Shown here: positions 1 to 10,962 of the stretch, piece after piece | How positions within the stretch are numbered: the stretch's first letter is position 1 | Layout of the letters: each line of letters begins with the position of its first letter | Source of the DNA: Clarkia xantiana subsp. parviflora | Lineage: Eukaryota > Streptophyta > Magnoliopsida > Myrtales > Onagraceae | Reading direction: 5' to 3' | DNA length: 64,000 nt | Assembly (NCBI GenBank): GCA_036873135.1 | Contig: JAPTYO010000007.1 | Coordinates: 22,736,763-22,800,762, forward strand | The notes under the pieces: generated by a model | Told to the model about the DNA's origin: nothing | Seen by the model: the letters and a program-made list of their open reading frames with translations, nothing else | The model's database searches: none | Translations under genes and position numbers: made by a program

Positions 1-600
1 CCTGACGATATTTCTCCCGGGTCGCCCTTGGTGGTCATTCCCACACACTTAAACACATTGTGCTCATCTACGGTCAGACCGAGGTCAAGTGCACCTTATT
101 TACGGTCAAGGCAAACTTATATTACAGAACTGCCACAACCAGACCAGGAAACCACTGGAACCAGGGTGGTCCGATAGGAACTCTATAAATAAAGTTCTTC
201 TCTCCTCATTTGAGAACAATCTTGATATATCTCACTCAAGTTCTGCCTTCTCTCTACTTTATCTCTCTAAAATGCCTATAAGCATCGGAGAGGGCACACC
301 GAGCACCACCCCTTTGGTCTCAGTAATGCCCCTTTTGCAGGTACCACGAGGAGAATGAATAGCGGGGGTCCCAAGCACTAAGGCACTCAGGACACCACGT
401 GCAAGTAGTGGGCTTACCGGGAACCCCCTCCCCAGTGCCCATCTATAGATATATGAGAAGAAGAAGCCCACGGGGCGGACATATAGGAAGAGGAAGCCCA
501 CAAAGAGGAAATACAAGAGAAGTCCACGAAATAGGAAAACGGGAAGAAGAAGCTCAATAAGAAGAAAACAGAATGAGAAGCCCACAAAAGAAACTCGTGT
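1..600 (+). mobile_element. Partial LTR, Gypsy/Tat-like, cut by window edge
   Basis: GC-richer than its surroundings. The stretch has a TATA-like element (CTCTATAAATAAAG near 182-195), a pyrimidine-rich CTCTCTACTTTATCTCTCT leader and the phrase TAAGCATCGGAGAGGG (277-292), followed by a TTGCAGGTACC splice-like junction near 338. The same order of signals recurs in the LTR at 44676-45307, so the two look like members of one LTR type. The start lies outside the window and the 3' end was not resolved, so 600 is approximate. No gag or pol coding was seen, so this could be a solo LTR or a non-autonomous element. Confidence 0.5.
455..600. repeat. Degenerate purine-rich tandem repeat
   Basis: Five degenerate units built around GAAGCCCAC followed by a purine-rich run recur roughly every 25-30 bases. 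They sit at the end of, or just after, the LTR fragment. Confidence 0.45.
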
Positions 601-1534
601 GCAAACCCAATATATTGATTAAAGTCATATAAATTTGTGAGTGTCCCTCTCACTTATATACGAATCTGTGAATGACGATGATAACAAAGTATGAAATTTC
701 AAACCGTTTGGTTTCAGTAAACGTACAATCTATCTATATATAATATAATCTTGATAGAACATACAACAACATGACAAGTAAGTTTTTTAACTAACATTCT
801 CTATCATATTTGTTAAAATAACTTTATTTCATTGGTCCACATCAATACTTTGATAAGTTACATATAAGTCACAACTATCTATCTTCCACATGGAGCCCTA
901 AAATGAAAGAAAATCTCATCATTCACTCTTGATGTCCGTTTCATTAACAAATTAATCAATTTGAGTTTTAAATCCCAACATAAATAAATTCATATTTTGC
1001 AACCCTATTATAGATAGTTATTTACAATTGCCTACACCATTAGCAAATTCAAATTCAATTGAACTAAAATTTTGAGAAAATATATGACTTTTTGTAAATA
1101 AAATAAAATGTAAAAACTATTAAAAATAACTAGAAAACTAAATTTATAATATTAAGAAAATATATATTAAAAAATTAAATATTTTATGAATGGTTATTTC
1201 TAAGAAAATATAGGATATAAGTAATTAATAATAATAAAATACATGTTGTAGTCAATATATTTTAACAATATTTGAATCTATAAAACAATATATAAAAATT
1301 ATTAAAATATTTTTTTTAATTTGTATCTAAAATATATTATAATTAATACAAGTGAATAAATTACTGCATCATTTAAAATATAAATAAGTAAAAAAAATAA
1401 AAAATGATAAAATAATATTAAGTATATTAATAAATTTGAAAAGAAAAAACATAAAATAGATATTTTTGTTCCATTCATAAATTAATCAAATTAAGTGATG
1501 CATCCTATAATATGAAAATCTATATATCCAAATA
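601..1534. other. AT-rich intergenic DNA, nothing recognised
   Basis: Very AT-rich, with short A/T homopolymers and TATA strings. No open frame with a recognisable product and no clear repeat boundaries were seen. Confidence 0.6.
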
Positions 1535-2175
1535 TCTATCTATATTATAATATAATTTGGTTAATGTTGACAACTAAGAAAAATGATTTTTTTTTTTTTT
1601 ACTAAATTCTATTGGTACAACTAGGTTGTAAGTTATAACATTTACTAATATGACGTAATATTTTTGCACACACAGACACTTTAGAATTTCTCCAAATCTC
1701 CTAATGAATCCTGAAAATCGTTTCGGTTTATAGGTATGTTACATTACGATTCAATTATTAATAATACATTAAAAATATTTATTTTTTTTCTTTTAATTAT
1801 ACTTCATATTTGTACTTTTTGTTAATATTAAAGAATAAATAATATATAAAAAATATTAGATACTACAATTATAAGAATGTAAGTTACATTTACTAGACGT
1901 AATATTTTTGCACACACGGATACTTTAGAATTTCTTCAAATCTCCTAATGCATCTTGAAAATCGCTTCGGTTTTTAGGTATGTTACATTACAATTCAATT
2001 ATTAATAATACACTAAAAATATTTTTTTTTTCTTTTAATACTTCATATTTGTACTTTTATGTTAATATTAAAGAATAAATAATATATAAAAAAATATTAG
2101 ATACTACAATTATAAGAATATAATTAAGATAATAACACAAATAATTACCGCGCAACGCGCGGGTAAACCATCTAG
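1535..2175 (+). mobile_element. Non-autonomous Helitron (641 bp)
   Basis: It starts TCTATCTATATTATAATA directly after an A (1534) and ends in CTAG directly before a T (2176). This is the A/T insertion site and the 5'-TC...CTRR-3' structure of Helitrons. A GC-rich hairpin (CCGCGC, loop AA, CGCGCGG at about 2149-2162) lies just upstream of the CTAG end. A second member of the family is in an intron at 27314-27990 on the other strand. The interior contains an imperfect tandem duplication of about 247 bp (units beginning near 1629 and 1878). There is no Rep/helicase coding. Confidence 0.78.
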
Positions 2176-3901
2176 TTAATATATAATTCATGAGCAGGTC
2201 CAGCTAGAATATCAAGATATGGACAGCCGACAGATTGTAATTAGTACGTGCTATAGATAGAGAGGTATATATGGTCTGATTATAATGTGTAATGTACGTA
2301 TTTACCAAAAAAAAAAAGTATTGTACATGGTAACAACGTTATGACTATGTAATTATTCAATATGATATAGTGATTTAAAGTTTTGTTTATTAACTAAACA
2401 TTTAAATTCAAATTCAGTGTGAATTAAAAAACATATAAAATATTTGTAATCAACACTTTTAACTCTTATGGACTCTCCAATAATAATGAAATATACAATA
2501 GGCTCGGCATATTGGACATTATGAGGAAAAATATTAAGGCCGTGTGCATTATTATGTATTCATGAGTGGAATAAATTTAATGAGATATAATATGTATATG
2601 TTACGTGGTGTATTTTCGTATTTTTCTAATGTGCACTAAGAGCATCTCCAATACTCTTACAATAGTATTTAGGTCATTTTTTTTTGGTAACGCATATTTA
2701 GGATTTATTAGTTGTGCCGCGTACGTCCATCTTACTTTATATTTGAAGGAATATTTTTTTCTTTTCTCGAGGTGTGTTGTACGTAGGGGCGTATTATATA
2801 GAAGAACAAAAGTCTGAAGCATGCTTTGATCCACTTAGAATAATGCTTACTCACACCAAATAAGATTGTAATTAAGTGTGATAAATTATTGATCATGAAT
2901 ATATTTATTCTCAATTTTTTTTATAGAATAATTTGAACTTCAAAACTTTAGTTAAGATATAAAATATTGAACTACTATATTATATTACATAGTTTAAAGA
3001 ATACTAGTTATTATAGCGATATAATACTCAACATTCCTTAAAAAAGATGAGACACGTATATTCATCTTACAATGCACGGCTTAAATTTAATTAATGTTAA
3101 TGAATGCGCTATGTGTATTATGACGTTTTAAAAAAGCCCTATCTCTCCATATATTCACTCTTTTTTGCAGTAAAAAATCTAAATAATAAAAAAACATTTT
3201 AAGTAAAATCATTAAAAACAAAAAAATTATTTACATTTTACATTACATTACTTCCATTGTACATAACTGAAACTCGAAATCCTATATAATAATAAAGAAT
3301 AACATGCTTAAAAGAAATATATATATACTTTTAAGTCTCTAACACGTCATAAGAAAAAGACGACGAGTGGGGCTACTATAAATGTGCAATAAATAAATGG
3401 GGAGAGACGAATAAATAAGTTCACATGATCAAGCTGCAGAATTAGATGGCCAGGTAATAATAATAATAACAAAGCCATGCTATGCATGCTTAACCTGAAC
3501 ACCAACCAATTATACAACTAGAACCCAAAAGAAATGTTGTTAATCGTTATAAGTTGGACACTTCATTTCATAACTAGAGAATTTGGGTTCAAATACGTAT
3601 CCTTCAATTCATAACTAGAGATTCAGATTAAAGTTTTATATAAACAACAATGAGAATGAGAAAATAAATATTTATAACCGATAATTCATCTTAAAAACTG
3701 ATCTAATGCAAATGCAAATGATGATGATTTAACATCTAATACACTCTGTGAAAAAGCACGTCTCATCGAAATACAAATATTGCATGCAACTAATAACTAT
3801 TTTCCAATTATGAAAAAACGACTCCAACAATAATGCCTCAGATGCAAGATATAATATTTTACGTAAGATACTTGGTGCATGCGCTATGAACAGTGTAATA
3901 A
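2176..3901. other. AT-rich intergenic DNA with possible micro-insertions
   Basis: No gene was recognised. Two poly-A/T micro-insertions are suspected: one near 2291-2318 (TTTACC followed by A11, between TAATGTACGT and TATTGTACAT) and one near 2672-2692 (T9GGTAACGCA reverse type, between two TATTTAGG copies). Both flanking repeats are short or imperfect. The 3' UTR of the gene ending at 3902 must also lie in the right-hand part. Confidence 0.5.
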
Positions 3902-4465
3902 TCACCACCTGCAAGTTCTTTCTCCAAACCCAAAGCACAAAAGACGCCGGGAGTGACGCGGCGTGACGTCATGCTCGTCATCATCGACGGGATCAGCAAA
4001 CACCACGGAGTCAAAAGACGAGCCGCGGCTTGAGAACCGCCGCCGGCGCAGGTAATCCATGGTCTTCACTGGAATGAGCATGGGCCGAGTTCCGGCGGCC
4101 GGTTTCCGGGGACTGATCTTCACCAGCAGCCTCCCGAAGAGACTACTGTTGTTCTTAACCTTCATACGCTCGTCGGAGCTCCGGAAGGAAGACGGCGGCG
4201 GAGTGAGCGGCGGAAGAGACGATTCTTCGGCGGCGAACAGCGCCGCCATGGAATGCTTGGGAGTTCCGGGCTGAGACTCCCAGATGAACGGAACGGAGCC
4301 TGCAACTCCGCCGTAGTAAACCCTAAACGAGGGATTTGCCATGGAGGATTCTTTAGAGAGGAGCGTTGAGAAGAACCTGTCGTTTTCTTTGTTGATCACT
4401 TGGAGAGGTGGCCGGCGCTTCTGGTGCTTAGGGTTTGGATCTGTTGCTTTTGCACTCATCAGCAT
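3902..4465 (-). CDS. DUF688-like basic plant protein, unknown function
   Basis: The product is 187 aa from the ATG at 4465. The frame stays open further upstream, but the codon at 4474 is TTG, so the first ATG was used. The protein is basic and Ser/Pro-rich. Its recognisable element is PFIWESQPGTPK at about residues 59-70, the hallmark of the plant DUF688 / 'WESQPGTPK' family, followed by an LPPLTPPPSSF proline block and Arg-rich stretches (RRRRFSSRGSSFDS near 140) ahead of the C-terminus. There are no membrane segments and no catalytic motif, and the biochemical role of the family is not established. A TATA box sits about 195 bp upstream. The last codons contain TGCAG|GTGGTG, a usable donor, so a short extra 3' exon cannot be excluded. 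Confidence 0.8.
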   Translation of the reverse strand: MLMSAKATDPNPKHQKRRPPLQVINKENDRFFSTLLSKESSMANPSFRVYYGGVAGSVPFIWESQPGTPKHSMAALFAAEESSLPPLTPPPSSFRSSDERMKVKNNSSLFGRLLVKISPRKPAAGTRPMLIPVKTMDYLRRRRFSSRGSSFDSVVFADPVDDDEHDVTPRHSRRLLCFGFGERTCRW

Positions 4466-4660
4466 CTTTTTCAATGGCTTTCTTCTTCTTTTTCTTCCTT
4501 GGGATTAGCAAGGTAGCTGGCGATTGCAAGTGTTATGGCGGATATTAATGGATGATATGGAGATCCGTGAGGGTGGAGATCTCTAGAGAGAGAAAGAAGG
4601 GATGGATTTAGGGTGGCAGAGAAAATGGAGGAGAGGTAATAACTTTGGAGTTGCTGCTGC

Positions 4661-4669
4661 ATTTATATA
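4661..4669 (-). promoter_or_regulatory. TATA box of the DUF688-like gene
   Basis: Reads TATATAAAT on the minus strand, about 195 bp upstream of the ATG. This leaves a 5' UTR of about 165 nt rich in CT. Confidence 0.55.
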
Positions 4670-4720
4670 CTGGAGTGGAGTCCGTGTGTGGAGATCAGTA
4701 ATTTATTGATAAATCACCAA

Positions 4721-4756
4721 ATTATTCACTCAACAAAAAAAAAAAAAAAAAAAAAA
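4721..4756 (+). mobile_element. Micro-retroinsertion, 14-nt lead plus long poly-A
   Basis: ATTATTCACTCAAC followed by a long A run is flanked by AAATCACCAA at 4711-4720 and again at 4757-4766. It has the form of a tiny retroposed, poly-A-ended insertion with a 10-bp target duplication. Confidence 0.55.
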
Positions 4757-4880
4757 AAATCACCAATTGACTTTATAGTTATACAAACGTACAATTTTTG
4801 TTTTCAACAAACCTACAATTGTTAGTTTAAAAAATTACTAATTAAACTCTTTATAATTATATTACGAAAAAAAAAACTAA

Positions 4881-5390
4881 GAGTTAACAGGTCTGTTAGA
4901 CAACTTTTGAGTTTTGGACAATGATGTTTTTTTACCTAGTTTTGGTACCATATGTTTGCAGATTTTTTTCTAGTTTTGGTCTAACCGTTACATTTCGTCC
5001 ATTTTTTGACATGTACAAGTCACGTAATCCACTCTAAACTTTCAATTTTGTTCAATTTAGTCCTCTAATACTTTCCTAACCTTTTTTGTGTTCAATTTAG
5101 TCCCGAAGTTTCAAAAATTCAATTGGACCTATTGTCCAATTTGGGTCAATTTTAAAACTTCGGGACTAAATTGAACAAAAAAAAAGGTTAAGAAAGTATT
5201 AGAGGGACTAAATTTAAAGTTTAGAGTGGATCACGTGACTTGAACATGTCAAAAAATGGACGGAATGTAACGGTTTGACCAAAACTAGAAAAAATCTGCA
5301 AACCTATGGTACCAAAACTAGGTAAAAAAAACATCATTGACCAAAATCCAAAAATTGTCAAACATTATGGACCAAAAGACCCGTTAACCC
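4881..5390. mobile_element. Foldback MITE, Mutator-type (510 bp)
   Basis: The two halves are almost fully inverted copies of each other. The left arm runs from GAGTTAAC through TTTTGGTACCATA, ACATGTACAAGTCACGT and ATCCACTCTAAACTTT. The right arm repeats these in reverse down to GTTAACCC. The flanks carry AAAAACTAA (4872-4880) and AAAAATTAA (5391-5399), a 9-bp target duplication with one mismatch, which points to the Mutator superfamily. No coding. Confidence 0.75.
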
Positions 5391-5399
5391 AAAAATTAA

Positions 5400-6280
5400 T
5401 TCTATTCATATTTGCGTATATTAAAGTTAACTTTTGATAGAAAAAATATTTTAAAAAATTAATAAAAACATGCTACAGTTAATTATACTTATATAATGAT
5501 GTGACATTTTATATAAAATTAAATTTACAAATAATAAATATTAAGAAATATATAAAACAAACAAATATAATCCAAAAATAATAAATTTATTTAAAAATTC
5601 TATAAAATATAAACTTTTATTTAAACATTGGAATTATAAATTTAACTTTTATATATATATATATATATATATATTTGTATAATATGTAAAATTCTAAAAA
5701 TTTTATTTAGGATTATAATAAAATTTTAGAATATTTTTATTAATTTTGAAAAGTATATTCTCTCCATATTTAACAAAAAAAAAAAATTAACGGGCTATCA
5801 AATTGTAATTTCTAAAAGAATTGGTAGCAAACAACACATTTACGTAAAGTCCAGCTAGCAATTTAATAATTAACAGTTTATTGATTAATCAAATTTCTAC
5901 ATAAAAACATAAAATTTAATGAAAGTTATAACAAATGTATCAATTTAGTATGCAATTGAAAATTTGGATGATTAATTATAAAAAAAAAAAAATTATTTGT
6001 AAATGAGGTAGCAATGAATTATCCCATAACCTCATATGTATTTTTTTTTTCATATTTATAAATATTATATATATTTAGTACAGAAATTATACTTTAATAT
6101 GGGGATCAACAACCACTTAGTTAAAAGTTAAAACACTGTTTTTAGTTAGATTTGAATATGGTTAATCCCAATCCACAATAACTTGATCCAACCGACATTA
6201 TATATATAATCTTTTAGCCAAATTTGATGAAAAATATTTATAATTTTAGGAGAAAGTGACGACTTTTTACTACTCCTAGC
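5400..6280. other. AT-rich intergenic DNA
   Basis: Includes a (TA)n run near 5649-5672 and several A/T homopolymers. No gene was recognised. Confidence 0.6.
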
Positions 6281-6288
6281 ATCAACCT

Positions 6289-6310
6289 TTTTCATAAAAA
6301 AAAAAAAAAA
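6289..6310 (+). mobile_element. Micro-retroinsertion with poly-A
   Basis: TTTTCAT plus a run of A lies between two perfect copies of ATCAACCT (6281-6288 and 6311-6318). The duplication is only 8 bp, so the call is tentative. Confidence 0.4.
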
Positions 6311-6496
6311 ATCAACCTAAAGTTTAGGGTATATATATTTTGATATATACATTAATTTGGAGTGTATAAAGTGAATAAAATTTATTTATTTACCATTAAG
6401 TACAAACATAACTTTATAAAATGTTATTTTGGAAGAAAGTAAATTCGAATGCAAGCGTGTTATTTTTCGGCGGTCTGTCATAGACTAGGTAAATTG

Positions 6497-6651
6497 GAGC
6501 TTTTATTGGCTGGCACCGAGCCACCAGTTTCTACCCCTTTACTCTCTCACAATGCTGTGACGTGGGACCCAATTTGTTGGGTCCCACCTCGCAACAATGT
6601 GAGAGGTTGAGGGGTAGCAGCTGGTGGCACCGAGCCACTGGAGATTTTTTC
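6497..6651. mobile_element. Short foldback MITE (155 bp) with perfect 10-bp TSD
   Basis: A near-palindrome whose inner arms are GGCACCGAGCCACCAG...CTACCCC and GGGGTAG...CTGGTGGCACCGAGCC, closing on GTGGGACCCAA / TTGGGTCCCAC. It is flanked by perfect AGGTAAATTG copies at 6487-6496 and 6652-6661. A 9-10 bp duplication suggests mobilisation by a Mutator-like transposase. Confidence 0.75.
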
Positions 6652-6661
6652 AGGTAAATTG

Positions 6662-7711
6662 TGTGTCATAGTCTAGTAAAATTGTCACTCTAGTGTTAGG
6701 GTGCCTCGTTAGGAGAGAATAGTACTCATACTATATTTTCTCCGCATTCGAGTCGGTATGTAAAAATTAAAATAATGGCTATAAATTATATTCTTACATT
6801 CTGATGAATTTTAAACTTTAAATCTCTGATTAATGGATAAAGTATAAACCATGCTGTGATATATAATTAATATGTCCGTATTTATAAGTTTGTAATATAT
6901 ATAATTGACAAATTAAACAATTAAATAAAATTTATTCAAAATATACTCAAGAATTAGACTTTGTACCACAACTTACACAAAAGTTATATATCATAACTTA
7001 CATAAACACAAATATATCATGCTAACCGTTTTGCCATATACTTACACAAATATTATTTTATGTGCTTGGAAAATTGTCGGCCTAGTTTAATGCATGCTTG
7101 TTATGATTACATAGGAGTGCGTACTACTGCGCGCACTAGTCATGTTCGTACGAGGCTTAAACATTCTAGCTAATAAATAAAACTGACAAAAGTTGGTTGT
7201 CCTATATATATAGAGATGTACGGGATTAAATATTTATTTAAATGCATGGTTCAATTGATGAAATAATTAATTCTTCTTTCAGTGGTTAGAAATGTGAGAC
7301 TTGAAAAATTAGTAATAATGAGGAGTGGACTGGACGGGACCAATGTATTGATGGTAAACTCAACTACCAAAGACATATACTAGTCTAATTGTCTAACTAA
7401 GAGAGAACGGACCATGTGGCTTATTATTGTGTATGATATATTGTATGGTGAAATTATTAATCATAATATTCGTGCATGGTCCTTATATACGAACGGGTCC
7501 AACCTAATAAATTTCCCATCCTTTTCTTCTTATTAATTTATCATATATTTATGTATTTATTTTGTGGATGGTCCTAGTCCAACCAACTACTATCCCCTGG
7601 ATATTAACTTAAATATAATCAAGCACAAAAGAAGAGTAATTATAAAACAGTCATAATTCATTCATCTGTTTTATTTAATTTTTATTTTATAACTGTGGTA
7701 TTATCAACAGT
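6662..7711. other. Intergenic DNA, nothing recognised
   Basis: AT-rich, with no coding frame matching a known family and no tRNA-like or repeat boundaries that could be defined. Confidence 0.55.
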
Positions 7712-7937
7712 GGTGGTTTAGCGGTTAAGACTTGAGAACGTTTATTCTTATATAGTTTTATTTTGAAATTCCAAGTTTAAATCTCCTCTATAAGTCATAT
7801 CGTGGTGACCTAATTGAAATATCGGGTGGTTTAGCGGTTAAGACTTGAGAACGTTTATTCTTATATAGTTTTATTTTGAAATTCCAAGTTTAAATCTCCT
7901 CTATAAGTCATATCGTGGTGACCTAATTGAAATATCG
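7712..7937 (+). repeat. Identical 113-bp tandem duplication, SINE-like
   Basis: Two copies (7712-7824 and 7825-7937) look identical base for base, so the duplication is recent. Each begins GTGGTTTAGCGGTTAAGACT, which resembles a tRNA-type A box (TGGTTTAGCGG), and has AAGTTTAAATCTC about 55 bases on, which resembles a degenerate B box. This suggests the head of a tRNA-derived SINE. No poly-A tail was identified. Confidence 0.6.
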
Positions 7938-8274
7938 GGTCCCGCCTAGTCCGCATACTATATCAGACATAAAAATAGGCAATAAGAATTCAGCTTATTA
8001 GGTTGACCTCATGACTGTAACAGACTGTTTGTTGTGCAACGTTAGTGCATGCATTGATTATTCACGTGGACGAGTCTGAAAATTACGTAGCAGGATGAGT
8101 ATATGGTCGTCATTATGAAAAAAAAAATATATATATATTTCGGAAAAAAAAAACTGCTATATTTATTTATGATAATAATAATCAGACATCTGTGCTAATT
8201 TATTTATATTTAATAAATTATGACTTCTTTACTATTTGCTTCACATGGGCCGATATCGAAAAATCACTTAGGCC

Positions 8275-8284
8275 TATATAAAAG
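8275..8284 (+). promoter_or_regulatory. TATA box of the saposin gene
   Basis: TATATAAAAG within GGCCTATATAAAAGGG. CATGGGCCGAT lies about 30 bp upstream and GGCCCA just downstream. The transcript would start near 8305-8315. A 5' UTR exon then ends at 8580 (TTTACAG|GTATCA), with a leader intron of about 600 bp before the ATG exon. Confidence 0.6.
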
Positions 8285-9183
8285 GGTTTGCGTCTTATGA
8301 GCTGTAGACTCCACGGCCCAGCTTGTGTACAAAGAAAAAACGTTCCTAATTTTTTCTCTATCTTTCTGTCCGTACTTGAAATGACTTTCTTACCCCTCAC
8401 CGTCTGTTCGGAAAATAACGAAACTCAACTACCATTCAACCTGGATGATTCTTTTGATTCCACAGCAACAAGAAAACGATTGAAATCTTCTGCAAGTCAG
8501 CGACCCTTCTCTTCAACTCCATCTCCCCTTCAAAATCAACCTAAATTCATCGTCGGGTTGGCCATCGTTTGATTTTACAGGTATCAGTTGTTGTCTCTTT
8601 TTCCGCGTGCTGTGAAAGCTTTGCCGTTGAGATTCTTGGTCATAGAATTTCGAAAGTTGACCTCTCAGTTCGTGACTCGATTCGCTTTCGATTATATGTG
8701 GGATAATAGTTGCTTCAGTAATTTGTCTTTTGATTCTTGTTTGCTGTTTTTCAACCTCTGAATTAGTAGAAGCAAGCTGCCCATTTGAATTGTTTCTCTG
8801 TGTTTTCGGAAGTAAGTATTAGGTTTTTCAGGAGATTTCGTTTATAATTTTGAGCCGTACTGGCTTTATGAGCTATTTGGTGTAAGTTTTGAGATATGGG
8901 TCTTTACTCTTTACTTGGACTTACTTGTGGGGGTCTCTGATTATAACCAGATCAGGAACTTATGCTGCTTTTATACCCTAATTAGTATGATTTAAGGGGA
9001 AATGGATTTTGTATGTTATATTGTCCGGAGTGAGAAAGTCAATGATGATATTTTGTTGTTGTTCAATGAACCTTTACTTTTGGGTGAAAGATAAGATTTT
9101 GATTACAATTTCTTGATCTATGGTCTTGTTGTTTTGTATTGTTTGTCTGACTCCATCTTTCTGTGTTTGTATCTGCAGGTAAC

Positions 9184-10490
9184 ATGAACATCATGAAGGC
9201 ATTTGTTTGTTTTGTTATTTTGAGTGCTATTGGCACCTCTTGTGCCAGACAGTCACCACTGAATCTGGAAGGTATTTTTCCGAAACTTCTTATGTTATGT
9301 CCCTCATGTATTTGATGATTATCAGCAATTATATTTGAGAAAATTATGTATCAATCAGAAAATAATTTGCTTCTTATATGAAAATCAAGTATCAAAAGTG
9401 CAACATTTCTTCTTCTTTCAGCTATGAAGTATATGAATCAAGAAAGTGGCAATGGGGCATTGTGCACCTTGTGTGAAGAGTATGCCTCATATGCTCTTGC
9501 TTATGTTGCTGAAGACAAAACCCAGGAACAGATCATTGACCTTCTTCACAATAGCTGCTCCCAGCTCCGTTCACTGGAAACCGAGGTGCCCTCTCCTTTC
9601 TCTATGTAGTAGTTTTGTTGTTTGTTCTTGAGCAGCACTGCAAGAAAAGTTTATGCTTTTTTACCGATTCCCAATTGCTTCTCTAATGATTTCTTACGGT
9701 TCTGATTTTACCATGCAGTGCATCAATCTAGTGGATTACTATGCTCCTCTGTTCTTCGCGGAGGTAACTGATGCTGAACCTGAAGAATTCTGTGAAAAAA
9801 TAAACCTCTGTCAAGAGGTGGCAACTGCTGTAAAAACTCAAGCCCCGGAAAATGGCTGCGAAATTTGTCAAAATGCTGTTTCAGAGGTGTTGGAGAAACT
9901 TAAAGATCCCGACACAGAGGTATTTTTTTGTACTAATCCCGACACATAATATTTAGTTTATTAAGCTGTGTAAGTTTTTATAGTTTTCAAGTATAAAATC
10001 CCAGGATCCGAGAGCATTTTGATTTGAACCCCGATTTTGAGAATACTGACTATGCACGAATGGTCCTCTTGTATCTATCTGCAAAGTACTTGTAGCAGCA
10101 ACTCTAGAATAATCTGTTGATGAAAAACTGTTACTTTCCTTCTACTGCAGATTGAGATAATTCGGCTGCTCTTGAAGGCTTGTGATTCTACTGGGGAGAA
10201 CAAGAAAAAGGTGATTCTTTGATCGAAACACACTTATGCGGTTTGGTTAATTCGAATCGTACAAATTTTGTTGTTCCATTGAGGTAATTAGATAAAGATT
10301 GCTGTTTTGATGCTCAATCAATTATCTGCTGCAGTGCAAGAGGGCAGTTTTCGAGTATGGCCCTCTAATTATCTCGAAAATGGAGAAGTTTCTGGAAACA
10401 TCCAATGTCTGCAACACTATTCACGCTTGTGACCAGTCTGCAGTTGCTGTCAAAGAAGCATCAGCCACTGCTGATCTTGCCGACTCGTAA
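9184..10490 (+). CDS. Secreted protein with two saposin-B domains
   Basis: There are five coding exons: 9184-9271, 9422-9585, 9719-9919, 10151-10210 and 10335-10490, giving 222 aa. All junctions are GT-AG and in frame. Residues 1-21 form a signal peptide. Two SapB domains follow, each with the full six-cysteine pattern: Cys44, 47, 75, 85, 109 and 115, then Cys131, 134, 162, 172, 197 and 203. Saposin-like proteins bind lipids or help lipid hydrolases in vacuolar or extracellular compartments. The plant relatives are prosaposin-like proteins, and the well-known plant SapB otherwise is the swapped insert of aspartic proteases. No protease sequence is present here, so it is a free-standing double saposin. 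A leader intron precedes the start. The gene converges on the ZIP gene at 10963. Confidence 0.9.
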
Positions 10491-10676
10491 AACCCGAGAC
10501 AACTGACCGGTGACTGATCGTTGTTGTCTACACGTATTGTATGAATCTGTCCAAGTACTGATTCTGTATTTGATGTATAGATAGAAAACTCGAAAGTTGC
10601 TTGGCTTGGATTGTATTCATGTATTGTGATCACTTACTTCATGTTAATGTTGCTGGCATAATAAGTTTGTGTAATA

Positions 10677-10886
10677 TTTCCTCAGCAAAGAACAGTAAGC
10701 ATAAGAAAAGTTGTAACTTTGGTTATAAGAACAGTATTTTTTCAATGAGCATAAGAAAAGTTGTGATTTTTCCTCAGCACAGAACAGTAAGCATAAGAAA
10801 TGTTGTAGTTTTGAGTATAAGAACAGTAATTTTTCAATGAGCATAAGAAAAGTTGCAATTTTTCCTCAGCATAGAACAGTAAGCAT
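10677..10886 (+). repeat. Higher-order tandem repeat downstream of the saposin gene
   Basis: Units starting AGCATAAGAAAAGTTG lie at 10698, 10748, 10790 and 10839. They alternate between a form with TATAAGAACAGTA..TTTTTCAATG and a form with TTTTTCCTCAGCA..AGAACAGTA, giving a two-unit period of about 92 bp. The array lies between two convergent genes, probably in or just after the 3' UTRs. Confidence 0.75.
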
Positions 10887-10962
10887 CTATAATATATCAT
10901 ATATGTGGCAGTCATTTCTTACACAACAAAACCTAATTCATTATATATATTCATCATCATCA

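Noticed and set aside
4466..4474. Longer start for the DUF688-like protein
   Set aside because: The upstream codon is TTG; the first ATG is at 4465. The same reasoning shortened the malectin, LTP, phosphatase C and BPP-like starts.
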